A stretch of 9,709 bases of DNA from a bacterium. GTDB taxonomy: Bacteria; CBDUZB01; JAGLHV01. Both the position numbers and the translations under genes were made by a program. The stretch is from the NCBI GenBank assembly GCA_023143305.1, contig JAGLHV010000030.1, positions 1-9,709 on the forward strand, written 5' to 3'. The notes under the pieces are model-generated. The model made no database searches, was not told the DNA's origin, and was given only the letters and a program-made list of their open reading frames with translations. This document shows, one piece after another, positions 1 to 6,801 of this stretch (position 1 is its first letter; the number at the start of each line of letters is the position of its first letter).

Positions 1-219
1 ATTTCTTTTTTCGTTCTCTACCACAAAAACTTCATTGCTATGAATTTGTTCACCGTAAACTAAATTTTTAATATCCAAATCTATTGCTTTAGAAAGAATA
101 TTTCTTAATTCGGATCCCCGCATATTTCCAAAATGCCGCGTAGTTGTAAAGATGCAAAGATTATATTTTTTACTAATATCTTCTTCGTAGATTAAACCGT
201 TCTTAATTTTCCAAACCAT
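1..219 (-). CDS. pgeF: PgeF/YfiH/YlmD family protein (DUF152, 'polyphenol oxidase' fold), N-terminal part
   Basis: Partial gene: 73 codons from the ATG, running off the left edge. I recognise the family from an FTTTR motif at residues 24-28 and a YGEQIHSNEV segment at 55-64, which matches the family's QVHG-type zinc-ligand motif (His60). Family members are zinc-dependent and act on purine nucleosides. E. coli YfiH (PgeF) prevents L-Ser from entering peptidoglycan in place of L-Ala, and the Bacillus homologue ylmD also lies downstream of ftsZ. The ATG is the only reasonable start because an in-frame TAA sits directly before it. The ribosome site is weak (AGATAGG, 11 nt upstream). The gene begins 27 nt after the pilT-like stop and is probably co-transcribed. 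The usual glycine-rich SLNLG..GD stretch between the TTR motif and the Arg-containing helix is missing or much shortened, so this may be a divergent subfamily. The family call is fairly safe; the substrate is not. Confidence 0.72.
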   Translation of the reverse strand, partial: MVWKIKNGLIYEEDISKKYNLCIFTTTRHFGNMRGSELRNILSKAIDLDIKNLVYGEQIHSNEVFVVENEKRN

Positions 220-246
220 TTATAAAAAAACCTATCTTTAATTAAT

Positions 247-1320
247 TTATGTTCCCCGGGTAATACCTTTAATTTGCAGGACTATCTCTTCGGGATTGGT
301 AGCCGCGGAAAGGATATCTTCCAGATTTACTAATCCCTTATTATACAATTGTAATAATGATTGGGTAAAAGTCTGCATCCCATAATAACCACCCTGCTCC
401 ATTGCTTGTCTTATCTCTGCCAGATTATTATCTTCTATTAATTTTTTAACTAAAGAAGTTACGACTAAAACTTCGACTGCCGGAATACGTCCTTGTTTAT
501 TAGTTAGAGGAAGAAGGCGTTGACAAATTACTCCTTTCAGTGTATCTGCTAATTGAAGACGAATTTGATTCTGATGATGGGGAGGAAAAAGGTCTATAAT
601 CCGGGTAACAGTCTGTACCGCATTAACCGTATGTAAAGTAGATAAAACTAAATGACCGGTCTGAGCAGCGGTTAAAGCTGCTGCCATAGTTTCTAAATCT
701 CTCATTTCTCCGATTAATATAACATCCGGGTCCTGACGAACTACCCGTTTCAGTGCAAGAGAAAAATCCAGGGTATCCAAACCTATTTCCCTTTGGCTAA
801 TAAAACTATTTTTATCTTTATATAAAAATTCAATAGGATCCTCAATGGTTATTATGTGGCAGGACCTATTAACATTAATAAAATCAATCATACTGGCCAG
901 GGTAGTAGATTTACCACATCCTGTAGCCCCGGTAACTAAGATTAATCCTCTTGAATTATCAGATAATTTTTTTAATACCTCCGGTAAATATAAATCATGA
1001 AATTCAAGAATTTTTGTCGGCACCAGACGAATAGCTAAACTTATTGAGCCACGTTGCCTGAAAATATTTATCCTAAATCTTCCTAATCCCATTAGACTAT
1101 ATGATATATCACAGGCATAATTATCTTCAAAAATATTTTTTTGCTTTTCATCCATTAAATTATAAGCAAATTTTTTCGTTTCTTCCATTGAAAGAGAAGA
1201 AAATCTGGAAAAAACCAACTTTCCATTAACCCGAAGAATAGGTTGACTTCCGGCCCGTAAATGTAAATCCGATGCTTTTAAAACAACCATTTCTTTAAGT
1301 ATTTCATCTAACCCTGCCAT
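247..1320 (-). CDS. pilT: PilT-family twitching motility (type IV pilus retraction) ATPase
   Basis: A 357-aa secretion ATPase of about normal PilT length. Visible motifs are ASDLHL near the N-terminus (16-21), Walker A GATGCGKST (131-139), an Asp box TIEDPIEF (158-165), Walker B with GEMRD (201-208) and a His box TGHLVLSTLHTVNA (221-234). The C-terminal GMQT segment (314-317) and the lack of an N-terminal PilB/GspE domain favour PilT over an assembly ATPase. PilT hexamers at the cytoplasmic base of type IV pili drive retraction. The PilT signature normally read as AIRNLIRE appears here as a changed SLVKKLIED (289-297), so retraction activity is not certain; a PilU-like or other accessory role is possible. 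The start is well set: AAAGGAG lies 6 nt before the ATG. The gene starts 96 nt after ftsZ, with no other pilus gene in view. Confidence 0.93.
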   Translation of the reverse strand: MAGLDEILKEMVVLKASDLHLRAGSQPILRVNGKLVFSRFSSLSMEETKKFAYNLMDEKQKNIFEDNYACDISYSLMGLGRFRINIFRQRGSISLAIRLVPTKILEFHDLYLPEVLKKLSDNSRGLILVTGATGCGKSTTLASMIDFINVNRSCHIITIEDPIEFLYKDKNSFISQREIGLDTLDFSLALKRVVRQDPDVILIGEMRDLETMAAALTAAQTGHLVLSTLHTVNAVQTVTRIIDLFPPHHQNQIRLQLADTLKGVICQRLLPLTNKQGRIPAVEVLVVTSLVKKLIEDNNLAEIRQAMEQGGYYGMQTFTQSLLQLYNKGLVNLEDILSAATNPEEIVLQIKGITRGT

Positions 1321-1416
1321 AATCTACTCCTTTCACAATATTTTTTATTATTTCTTCGAATTTATTTTATCTAAAATCCGTTTTATTTAAAAAATCTCAT
1401 TTCTTTTAAAAAAATA

Positions 1417-2526
1417 TTATTTTAACCTTTTACTTTTCCTTCGTAAAAAAGCAGGAATATCCAAATTCCCTTTTTGTTCCTCTTCCGAAGAAGAAATAGA
1501 CCCCTCAATTTTTCGTTTATTATAATCCGGTGGTACTATAGGAAAAGGAGATTCGCTTATTGTTCTTTTTGGATTTAAGCGGGTAGCAATAACTGTAACT
1601 TTCAACTTGTCTTTTAATTCATCATCAAATGCCTGACCAAAAAAAACATTTGCATCACAAGACACAGCATCATGGATAATAGACATCGCTTCATTAATTT
1701 CAAACATAGTAATATCTTTAGTCCCGGTTATATTTACCAATACTCCCTGTGCTCCGTCAATTGAAATATTTTCTAATAAAGGTGAACTAATGGCCATGTG
1801 GGCAGCATCTCTTGCCCTATTTTCTCCCTGTCCCTCTCCTAAACCAATTAATGCTTCCCCTGCTTGAGACATAACCGCTTTCACATCCGCAAAATCAACA
1901 TTGATCATTCCGTGAGAAGTAATAATATCAGAAATACTTTGTACCCCTTGACGCAACACATCATCGGCCACAGCAAATGCTTTTAATGCCGGAGTATATT
2001 GATCTATTATTTCAAATAATTTTTGGTTGGGAATAACAATAAGGGTGTCTACTTTATTTTTTAAATCTTTTAAACCCTGCTCTGCCTGCTGAGCTCTAAC
2101 TTTACCTTCAAACATAAAAGGTTTAGTAACCACACCAATAATTAGAATTTTTAGTTCTTTAGCAATTTCAGCAATTACCGGAGCACTCCCCGTCCCTGTT
2201 CCTCCTCCTAATCCGGCAGTAATAAAAACCATATCTGCACCCATCAAAGATTCTCTTAATAAATCCCTGTCTTCTTCAGCTGCTTGCTTACCTAATTGCG
2301 GATTTCCACCTACCCCTAATCCTTTCGTCAATTTTACACCTATCTGCAACTTTTGTCCGGCAATAGAATATTTTAATGCCTGTGCATCGGTATTAACAGC
2401 AATAAATTCTACTCCTCTAATTTCAGAAAGAACCATCCTATTTATTGCATTCCCGCCACCGCCACCTACTCCAATTACTTTTATGACTGCAGGATGCTCC
2501 TTAAAATCATCACTAAATTTTAACAT
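1417..2526 (-). CDS. ftsZ: cell division protein FtsZ
   Basis: Tubulin-like GTPase that polymerises into the cytoplasmic Z-ring and organises septal wall synthesis. The 369-aa protein has the expected parts: a nucleotide-binding start GVGGGGGNAINRM (19-31), the GTP signature GGGTGTG (107-113), and the catalytic T7 loop NVDFAD (209-214), whose acidic residues complete the GTPase site of the next subunit. A C-terminal GTPase-type domain follows, to about residue 317. A variable linker rich in Ser, Glu and Lys (about 318-354) leads to the conserved tail peptide DIPAFLRRK (356-364), which binds FtsA and other partners, and a basic end. The length is normal and nothing essential is missing. GAAAGG lies 6 nt before the ATG. 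A 140-nt gap separates it from ftsA, the longest between neighbours apart from murG-murC, so some separate control of ftsZ dosage is plausible. Confidence 0.98.
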   Translation of the reverse strand: MLKFSDDFKEHPAVIKVIGVGGGGGNAINRMVLSEIRGVEFIAVNTDAQALKYSIAGQKLQIGVKLTKGLGVGGNPQLGKQAAEEDRDLLRESLMGADMVFITAGLGGGTGTGSAPVIAEIAKELKILIIGVVTKPFMFEGKVRAQQAEQGLKDLKNKVDTLIVIPNQKLFEIIDQYTPALKAFAVADDVLRQGVQSISDIITSHGMINVDFADVKAVMSQAGEALIGLGEGQGENRARDAAHMAISSPLLENISIDGAQGVLVNITGTKDITMFEINEAMSIIHDAVSCDANVFFGQAFDDELKDKLKVTVIATRLNPKRTISESPFPIVPPDYNKRKIEGSISSSEEEQKGNLDIPAFLRRKSKRLK

Positions 2527-2622
2527 TACCAGCCTTTCCTTTCTTATGTTAAGGAATTGATTTAGCTATCAACTTTTCAACTTTAAAAAACTTCTTATTA
2601 ATTCAACCTTCTTAAAAAAACA

Positions 2623-2658
2623 GATTAAAAAGTATTTCATTAAGTTTGGTTTTTAATC
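2623..2658 (-). terminator. AT-rich hairpin plus T-run in the ftsA-ftsZ gap, possible attenuator
   Basis: Perfect 9-bp arms GATTAAAAA (2623-2631) and TTTTTAATC (2650-2658) around an 18-nt loop, starting 8 nt after the ftsA stop. On the minus strand the hairpin is followed by TG and then seven T residues. This is the form of an intrinsic terminator, but the stem has one G-C pair and a long loop, so it would be weak at best. It might partly reduce read-through from ftsA to ftsZ, or slow 3' decay. No convincing promoter follows it in the rest of the gap. Confidence 0.35.
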
Positions 2659-2666
2659 AATTTTAT

Positions 2667-3893
2667 TTAAAACATTTCATTCATCCAGTTTTTTACTTTG
2701 TTAAAAAAAGAAAAAGATTTCCTGAAACGGGGATTAATAAAATTACGATTTTCTTTCATCTGAGCATATTTAAGCAAACCAACCCCCGTAGCATAACGAG
2801 GATTAGAAACTATATCTACTATCCCTCCTACATTCTGGGGAATTCCTATTCGAGTGGGCATATTAAAAATTTGTTCGGCTGCCTGACTTATTCCTTTAAG
2901 GAATGCAGTTCCCCCCGTAAAAATAATTCCGGAGGGTATCAAACTGTTATAACCACTGTTTTTTATTTCTTCTTCTACCATTATTAATATTTCTTCTACC
3001 CGAGGTTGAATTATTTCCGAAAGATGAAGCAAAGATATTTTCCTTTTCATCCTCCCATCTATACTTAAAAATTCTATCTCTTCATCCACATCAACAAGGC
3101 TGCTCAGGGCAACACCATATTTTTCTTTGAGCTTTTTTGCTTCCGATAAAGAAGTACGTAAACCATAAGCAATATCTCTGATTATATAATCTCCTCCTAT
3201 TAACAACTCTTTCGTAAAACGAATGTTTCCCTCTAAAAATATGGCTAAATCTACCGTTTGCCCCCCAATATCAACAAAAGCTACGCCTAATTCTTTTTCT
3301 GCCTGGGTAACTATTAATAAAGAAGACGCTACTAAACCAAAAACTGCTCCCTCAATAGTAAAACCGGCACGATTTATACATTTAATAATATTATTTAAAG
3401 AAGCTGTAGAAACGGTAACAATGTGAACTTCCACACCTAAATGGCTTCCTTCCATTCCTATAGGATCCGGAACCCCTCTTTGCTTATCCACAATAAAAAC
3501 TTGTGGGATAGTATGAATTATTTCCCGGTCAGCAGCAATTTGTATTGCTTTAGCCGATTCCATTACTAAATTAACATCTTCAGGAAGAATTTCTTTATCA
3601 GCCCTTGATATACTTATAGCTCCACTGCGATTGAAACTTTCTACATGCCCTCCCTTGATATTTACATAAACAGACCGCACAACATCCCCGGCCATTGCTT
3701 CCGCTATTTCTACCGCCTTAGTAATAGAATTAACTGTTTCTTCTATATTTACAACCACACCGCCTTTCAATCCCCTACAAGCAACTTCCCCTACACCGAC
3801 AACATCCAATTCATCATTTATTCCTGTTCTTCCGATTATACAACATATTTTAGAAGACCCAATATCTAAACTTACTATATAATTGCTTTTCAT
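2667..3893 (-). CDS. ftsA: cell division protein FtsA
   Basis: Actin-like ATPase that anchors FtsZ polymers to the membrane and recruits later divisome proteins. In the 408-aa reading, the phosphate-1 loop SLDIGSSKICCIIG is at 8-21, the FtsA-specific SHS2 (1C) subdomain lies roughly at 84-160, phosphate-2 FVDIGGQTVDL is at 206-216, and the adenosine motif FTGGTAF is at 325-331. The last 19 residues (RKSFSFFNKVKNWM region) mix aromatic and basic residues, as expected of the amphipathic membrane-targeting helix. The start is a choice between ATG at 3893 and an adjacent TTG at 3896. GAGGAG is 8 nt from the ATG and 5 nt from the TTG, and I prefer the ATG. Position between ftsQ and ftsZ is the canonical order. 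Confidence 0.97.
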   Translation of the reverse strand: MKSNYIVSLDIGSSKICCIIGRTGINDELDVVGVGEVACRGLKGGVVVNIEETVNSITKAVEIAEAMAGDVVRSVYVNIKGGHVESFNRSGAISISRADKEILPEDVNLVMESAKAIQIAADREIIHTIPQVFIVDKQRGVPDPIGMEGSHLGVEVHIVTVSTASLNNIIKCINRAGFTIEGAVFGLVASSLLIVTQAEKELGVAFVDIGGQTVDLAIFLEGNIRFTKELLIGGDYIIRDIAYGLRTSLSEAKKLKEKYGVALSSLVDVDEEIEFLSIDGRMKRKISLLHLSEIIQPRVEEILIMVEEEIKNSGYNSLIPSGIIFTGGTAFLKGISQAAEQIFNMPTRIGIPQNVGGIVDIVSNPRYATGVGLLKYAQMKENRNFINPRFRKSFSFFNKVKNWMNEMF

Positions 3894-3901
3894 CAATGGT
3901 G

Positions 3902-3907
3902 CTCCTC
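3902..3907 (-). promoter_or_regulatory. ribosome binding site deciding the ftsA start
   Basis: GAGGAG on the minus strand, 8 nt before ATG (3893) and 5 nt before an in-frame TTG (3896). Both starts are within reach, but the ATG is the stronger codon. The two readings differ by a single N-terminal residue. Confidence 0.75.
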
Positions 3908-3974
3908 ATTTATAATATACAAATTTTAACTAATTAAAATAATCAAACTAATTCAACTTTTTTTAGTTCCAACT

Positions 3975-4778
3975 CTATGTCTTGCTTAATTTAACTATCA
4001 CTTTACCTATATCTGAAGTAAAATATTGCATATCTACATAATCAATTTTTTTATTTTTATTCTTCAAATCAAGTAAAACTTTCTCCAAATAAGTTAATTT
4101 CAAATTTATATCAGGGGAAGGGACTTTACCAAAAAAAACTTTTGTTCCGTCCCGCAATAAAAATATTATTTTACAAAAATCTTTGGGTACAACTTTTACT
4201 ATTTCTCTACCGATTGGGCATTTAGACTCATTTTTCACTAATTGTAAAAAATCTATTGCTAATTTCTTTTTTTCTTCTTCTTTACCGGAAATTAAACCTA
4301 TAATAAAGGGTATTTCCTTTTTTAAGTCTTTGCAATCAAAAAGTATTCCCGCCTTATCAATGCCTTTTAATTGACCGTTGATTTTACAATATCCAACCGG
4401 CGTTCTTTCAATAATTTCTAAGCAAAGCGTACCCGGTATTTTTCGTTTCATAATTACCGTTTCTACCGTTGGAACCCCATTTAAGTATTCTTTAATATTT
4501 TCTTTTGTTACCAAAAAAATGTTTTCTTTTTTTCTTAATTTTAAAGATTTCCTTATTTCAGATTCAGATAACATTTCATTGCCTTTAATTTCAACTTTTT
4601 TTAACTCGAAAAAAGAGGATAAAAACAAAAAGTGATAAAGCTTAAATATTATAATTCCACCAATTAGCGAAGCAGAAATTAAATTTAAACTATGTTTACT
4701 AATCTCTTTAATTTTTTCCTTTCTCAGTTTTTTAAATTTATTTCTTACCCTGATTTTCTGTTTTTTTATACTTTTCAT
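3975..4778 (-). CDS. ftsQ: cell division protein FtsQ/DivIB
   Basis: Bitopic membrane protein that links the cytoplasmic Z-ring to septal peptidoglycan synthesis in a complex with FtsB and FtsL. With the ATG start it has 267 aa: a very basic cytoplasmic segment (1-30), one hydrophobic membrane span (about 31-53), then a POTRA domain opening FELKKVEIKGNEMLSESEI (57-75). The segment VPTVETVIMKRKIPGTL and the following IIERTPVGY are typical FtsQ strands, and the FtsQ beta domain fills the rest. Identification rests on architecture, this pattern and the ddl-ftsQ-ftsA context, since FtsQ sequences diverge quickly. An in-frame GTG at 4802 would add 8 residues. I chose the ATG because GAGGA sits 8 nt before it, whereas the GTG has only a poor site. 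There are 97 nt from the ddl stop and 78 nt to ftsA. Confidence 0.93.
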   Translation of the reverse strand: MKSIKKQKIRVRNKFKKLRKEKIKEISKHSLNLISASLIGGIIIFKLYHFLFLSSFFELKKVEIKGNEMLSESEIRKSLKLRKKENIFLVTKENIKEYLNGVPTVETVIMKRKIPGTLCLEIIERTPVGYCKINGQLKGIDKAGILFDCKDLKKEIPFIIGLISGKEEEKKKLAIDFLQLVKNESKCPIGREIVKVVPKDFCKIIFLLRDGTKVFFGKVPSPDINLKLTYLEKVLLDLKNKNKKIDYVDMQYFTSDIGKVIVKLSKT

Positions 4779-4786
4779 AAATTTCG

Positions 4787-4791
4787 TCCTC
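4787..4791 (-). promoter_or_regulatory. ribosome binding site deciding the ftsQ start
   Basis: GAGGA on the minus strand, 8 nt before the ATG at 4778. It lies inside the stretch that would be coding if the GTG at 4802 were used, which argues for the shorter protein. Confidence 0.7.
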
Positions 4792-4856
4792 AGTAAAAAC
4801 ACTTTTTCCCGAATTCATTTTTATAAACTCTCAAAAAAAACAAAAATTACTATTTT

Positions 4857-4875
4857 TTATAAATTAATTTTATAA
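4857..4875. repeat. AT-only palindrome directly after ddl
   Basis: TTATAAA (4857-4863) and TTTATAA (4869-4875) around a 5-nt loop, directly adjoining the ddl stop codon. It is made only of A and T. In DNA this poor in G+C such a palindrome can easily be chance, and it is too weak to act as a terminator. Confidence 0.25.
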
Positions 4876-5802
4876 TTATTTTTCTTTAAGAGAAAGCTCT
4901 ATAATCTTTAAAATTAATTGATTAAAACTAATTCCCGCAGCCTGCGCTGCTTCCGGGAAAAGACTGGTTGGTGTCATTCCCGGAATAGTATTTATTTCTA
5001 AAACATAAATTTCATTTTCCTTGTTCACCATCATATCTACCCGTGCTGCTCCCTGGCAATTAAAAGCCGAATAGGCTTTTTTAGCATATTGTTGTGCTTG
5101 TTTATAAACAGTTTCATCCAGGGCCGCCGGTAAAATATGGGTAGACATCCCCGGAATATATTTTGCTTCATAATCGTAAAAATCCCCTTTAGGAATAATT
5201 TCTATAACCGGCAAAACTGTTTCACCCAGGACCCCTACTGATATTTCTTTTCCCTGAATATATTTTTCTATTATTACTTCAGAACCATATTGAAATGCTT
5301 TATTTAAAGCCGGATATATACTTTTCATATCTAAAACCTTAGTAATCCCTACAGCTGAACCCTCCATAGAGGGCTTTACTATCACAGGAAATTCTAAAAA
5401 CAGTTCCTGCAGAAAATCTCCTTTCTTTACCACTTTATACCCTGGTGAGGGAATATTATTAAATGAAAAAAAGCATTTGCTAAAAACTTTATTCATTGCT
5501 AACGCAGAACTTAAAACCCCCGAACCACTATAAGGTAATTCCATCAACTCCAAAATAGCCTGTATTGTTCCATCTTCCCCAAAAGTACCGTGTAAAGCAA
5601 TGAAAACATAATCTATTTTTTCTTCTTCTAATTTTGCCATAAATTCTTTTTTATCTACATCTATAGTTAAAACATTCAATCCTTCTTCAACCAATGCCTT
5701 TTTTACTGCTTTTCCTGTTTCAAGAGAAACCTCTCTCTCTTGAGACCACCCACCCATTATTATTCCTATCCGTTTATCCTGAAAAAACTTTTTTGTATCC
5801 AC
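4876..5802 (-). CDS. ddl: D-alanine--D-alanine ligase
   Basis: ATP-grasp enzyme that joins two D-alanines in the cytoplasm; MurF then adds the dipeptide to the UDP-MurNAc tripeptide. The 308-aa length matches short DdlB-type ligases. The N-terminal GGWSQEREVSL (17-27) holds Glu22, equivalent to E. coli DdlB Glu15. ALHGTFGEDGT (69-79) follows, then the glycine-rich loop KPSMEGSAVG (143-152) with Ser149, and FYDYEAKY (208-215) with Tyr215. Together these match the Glu/Ser/Tyr triad of DdlB. The Tyr favours D-Ala over D-lactate, since VanA-type ligases carry Phe. The C-terminal ARVDMM and LEINTIPGMTPTSL carry the metal ligands and the end of the active site. The start codon is GTG. AGAGGA lies 4 nt before it, and the only nearby ATG (overlapping the murB stop) is in another frame. 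The gene begins 12 nt after murB. Confidence 0.97.
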   Translation of the reverse strand: MDTKKFFQDKRIGIIMGGWSQEREVSLETGKAVKKALVEEGLNVLTIDVDKKEFMAKLEEEKIDYVFIALHGTFGEDGTIQAILELMELPYSGSGVLSSALAMNKVFSKCFFSFNNIPSPGYKVVKKGDFLQELFLEFPVIVKPSMEGSAVGITKVLDMKSIYPALNKAFQYGSEVIIEKYIQGKEISVGVLGETVLPVIEIIPKGDFYDYEAKYIPGMSTHILPAALDETVYKQAQQYAKKAYSAFNCQGAARVDMMVNKENEIYVLEINTIPGMTPTSLFPEAAQAAGISFNQLILKIIELSLKEK

Positions 5803-5806
5803 TTTT

Positions 5807-5812
5807 TCCTCT
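5807..5812 (-). promoter_or_regulatory. ribosome binding site for the GTG start of ddl
   Basis: AGAGGA on the minus strand, followed by AAAA and GTG. It lies in the 12-nt murB-ddl gap. The closeness to the murB stop suggests the two genes are translationally coupled. Confidence 0.7.
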
Positions 5813-5814
5813 CA

Positions 5815-6744
5815 TTACCAAATCTCAATCTCCAATTGCAATCTTATTCCGAATATTTCATCTATTTTCTTTTTAATTTTTTTTATTAAAAATAAAATAT
5901 CCTTTGCCTGTGCTCCCTTTAAATTAACAATAAAATTCGCATGTTTTGTAGAAATTTGTGCTTTTCCCTTTCTTTCCCCTTTCAATCCTGCCCGTTCAAT
6001 TAATTCTCCAGCGGTTAATTGACTTTTATTGAGAGGATTTCGAAAAATACATCCTGCACTATGAGAATTCACCGGTTGAGTTTGAGCACGCCTTTGTAAG
6101 TTTGATTTAATTATTGACAGTATATCATTTTTATTCCCCTTTTTCAATAATAATTTAGCTTTGAGAATTATATTATTTTTTAAAATATTATTATTTCGAT
6201 AACCAAATACCAGATCCGGTTTTCGTAATAGACTTATGTTTCCATTCTCGTTGAAAACCTCCAATTCTTCTACTAAATTTCCTATTTCTTGTTTTTGTAT
6301 ACCGGCATTCATCATTAAAGCCCCACCAACCGTGCCTGGAATACCAGCTAAAAACTCTACACCCTGCAAACAACAATCAACACATTTCTTAATTAAAACA
6401 GGTATCCTAACACCTGCTCCTACTATTAATTTTTCATCGACAACTTGTATTCTGTTAAATTCTCCTTCTAATTTTAAGAGGGCCCCGGAAATACCTTTAT
6501 CTTTTACCAGAAGATTACTTCCCGCTCCAATAACTCTGTAATCAATATTGTTTTTATTCAACAGGCAAATCAGGATTTTCAATTCTTCGACACTATTCAC
6601 TTTTACTAAATAATCAACAGGGCCTCCAACACAGAAAGTAGTATAATTTTTTATTAACTCATTAAATCTTACTCTTTTTCCCGCAATTTTTTTAATTTCT
6701 CTTTCTATATCTAAATCTAATTTTTTTTTCTTATTTGACAGCAT
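5815..6744 (-). CDS. murB: UDP-N-acetylenolpyruvoylglucosamine reductase MurB
   Basis: FAD-dependent enzyme that uses NADPH to reduce UDP-GlcNAc-enolpyruvate to UDP-MurNAc, the step before MurC. The 309-aa protein has YTTFCVGG (34-41), the FAD-binding VIGAGSNLLVKDKG (71-84), FLAGIPGTVGGALMMNAG (131-148), YRNN (182-185), STKHANFIVN near the C-terminus and a closing LEIEIW with the likely active-site glutamate (Glu307). Length and motif spacing suggest the shorter type II (Gram-positive-like) MurB. The motif usually read as GSxFxNP is AGCIFRNP (230-237), so the general-acid Ser (E. coli Ser229) is Cys232. The start ATG has only a moderate purine-rich site (AAGAAAAGAGAG). It follows murC by 57 nt and precedes ddl by 12 nt. 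MurB between murC and ddl is a common arrangement outside enterobacteria. Confidence 0.97.
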   Translation of the reverse strand: MLSNKKKKLDLDIEREIKKIAGKRVRFNELIKNYTTFCVGGPVDYLVKVNSVEELKILICLLNKNNIDYRVIGAGSNLLVKDKGISGALLKLEGEFNRIQVVDEKLIVGAGVRIPVLIKKCVDCCLQGVEFLAGIPGTVGGALMMNAGIQKQEIGNLVEELEVFNENGNISLLRKPDLVFGYRNNNILKNNIILKAKLLLKKGNKNDILSIIKSNLQRRAQTQPVNSHSAGCIFRNPLNKSQLTAGELIERAGLKGERKGKAQISTKHANFIVNLKGAQAKDILFLIKKIKKKIDEIFGIRLQLEIEIW

Positions 6745-6764
6745 TGTTAATTCTCTCTTTTCTT

Positions 6765-6790
6765 AAACAGGTATATTTATTCTCCTGTTT
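6765..6790. terminator. hairpin in the murC-murB gap, terminator-like only for the plus strand
   Basis: Perfect 7-bp arms AAACAGG (6765-6771) and CCTGTTT (6784-6790) around a 12-nt loop. On the plus strand the right arm runs into eight T residues, the form of a weak intrinsic terminator for antisense transcription. On the sense (minus) strand the hairpin is preceded by A residues and lacks a U-run, so it should not end the operon transcript. It lies just upstream of the murB ribosome site. With 7 bp it could be chance. Confidence 0.3.
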
Positions 6791-6801
6791 TTTTTATTGA
6801 T

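Noticed and set aside
1321..1416. AT-only inverted repeat after ftsZ as a terminator, and a TAAAAT as a pilT promoter.
   Set aside because: The arms contain no G-C pair and the -35 match is poor; in DNA this AT-rich both are expected by chance.
2646..2987. Plus-strand ORF of 113 codons over the 3' part of ftsA.
   Set aside because: Almost all of it is opposite ftsA coding sequence. Its product is Phe/Tyr/Ser-rich with no recognisable family, as expected of an antisense shadow.
3897..3974. Possible promoter (TTGATT ... TATATT) upstream of ftsA.
   Set aside because: The spacing is 21 nt, too long for a sigma70-type promoter, and both hexamers are common in AT-rich DNA.
4757..4822. Short minus-strand ORF starting ATGAATTCGGG just before ftsQ, about 21 codons.
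   Set aside because: It overlaps the ftsQ ribosome site and start, its own ribosome site is poor, and nothing identifies the product; a leader peptide cannot be supported.
5694..5876. Plus-strand ORF of 60 codons across the ddl-murB junction.
   Set aside because: It is antisense to two well-supported genes and has a low-complexity product.
6191..6541. Overlapping ORFs on both strands inside murB (61 and 101 codons).
   Set aside because: They lie within the conserved FAD-binding region of MurB and have no family features of their own.
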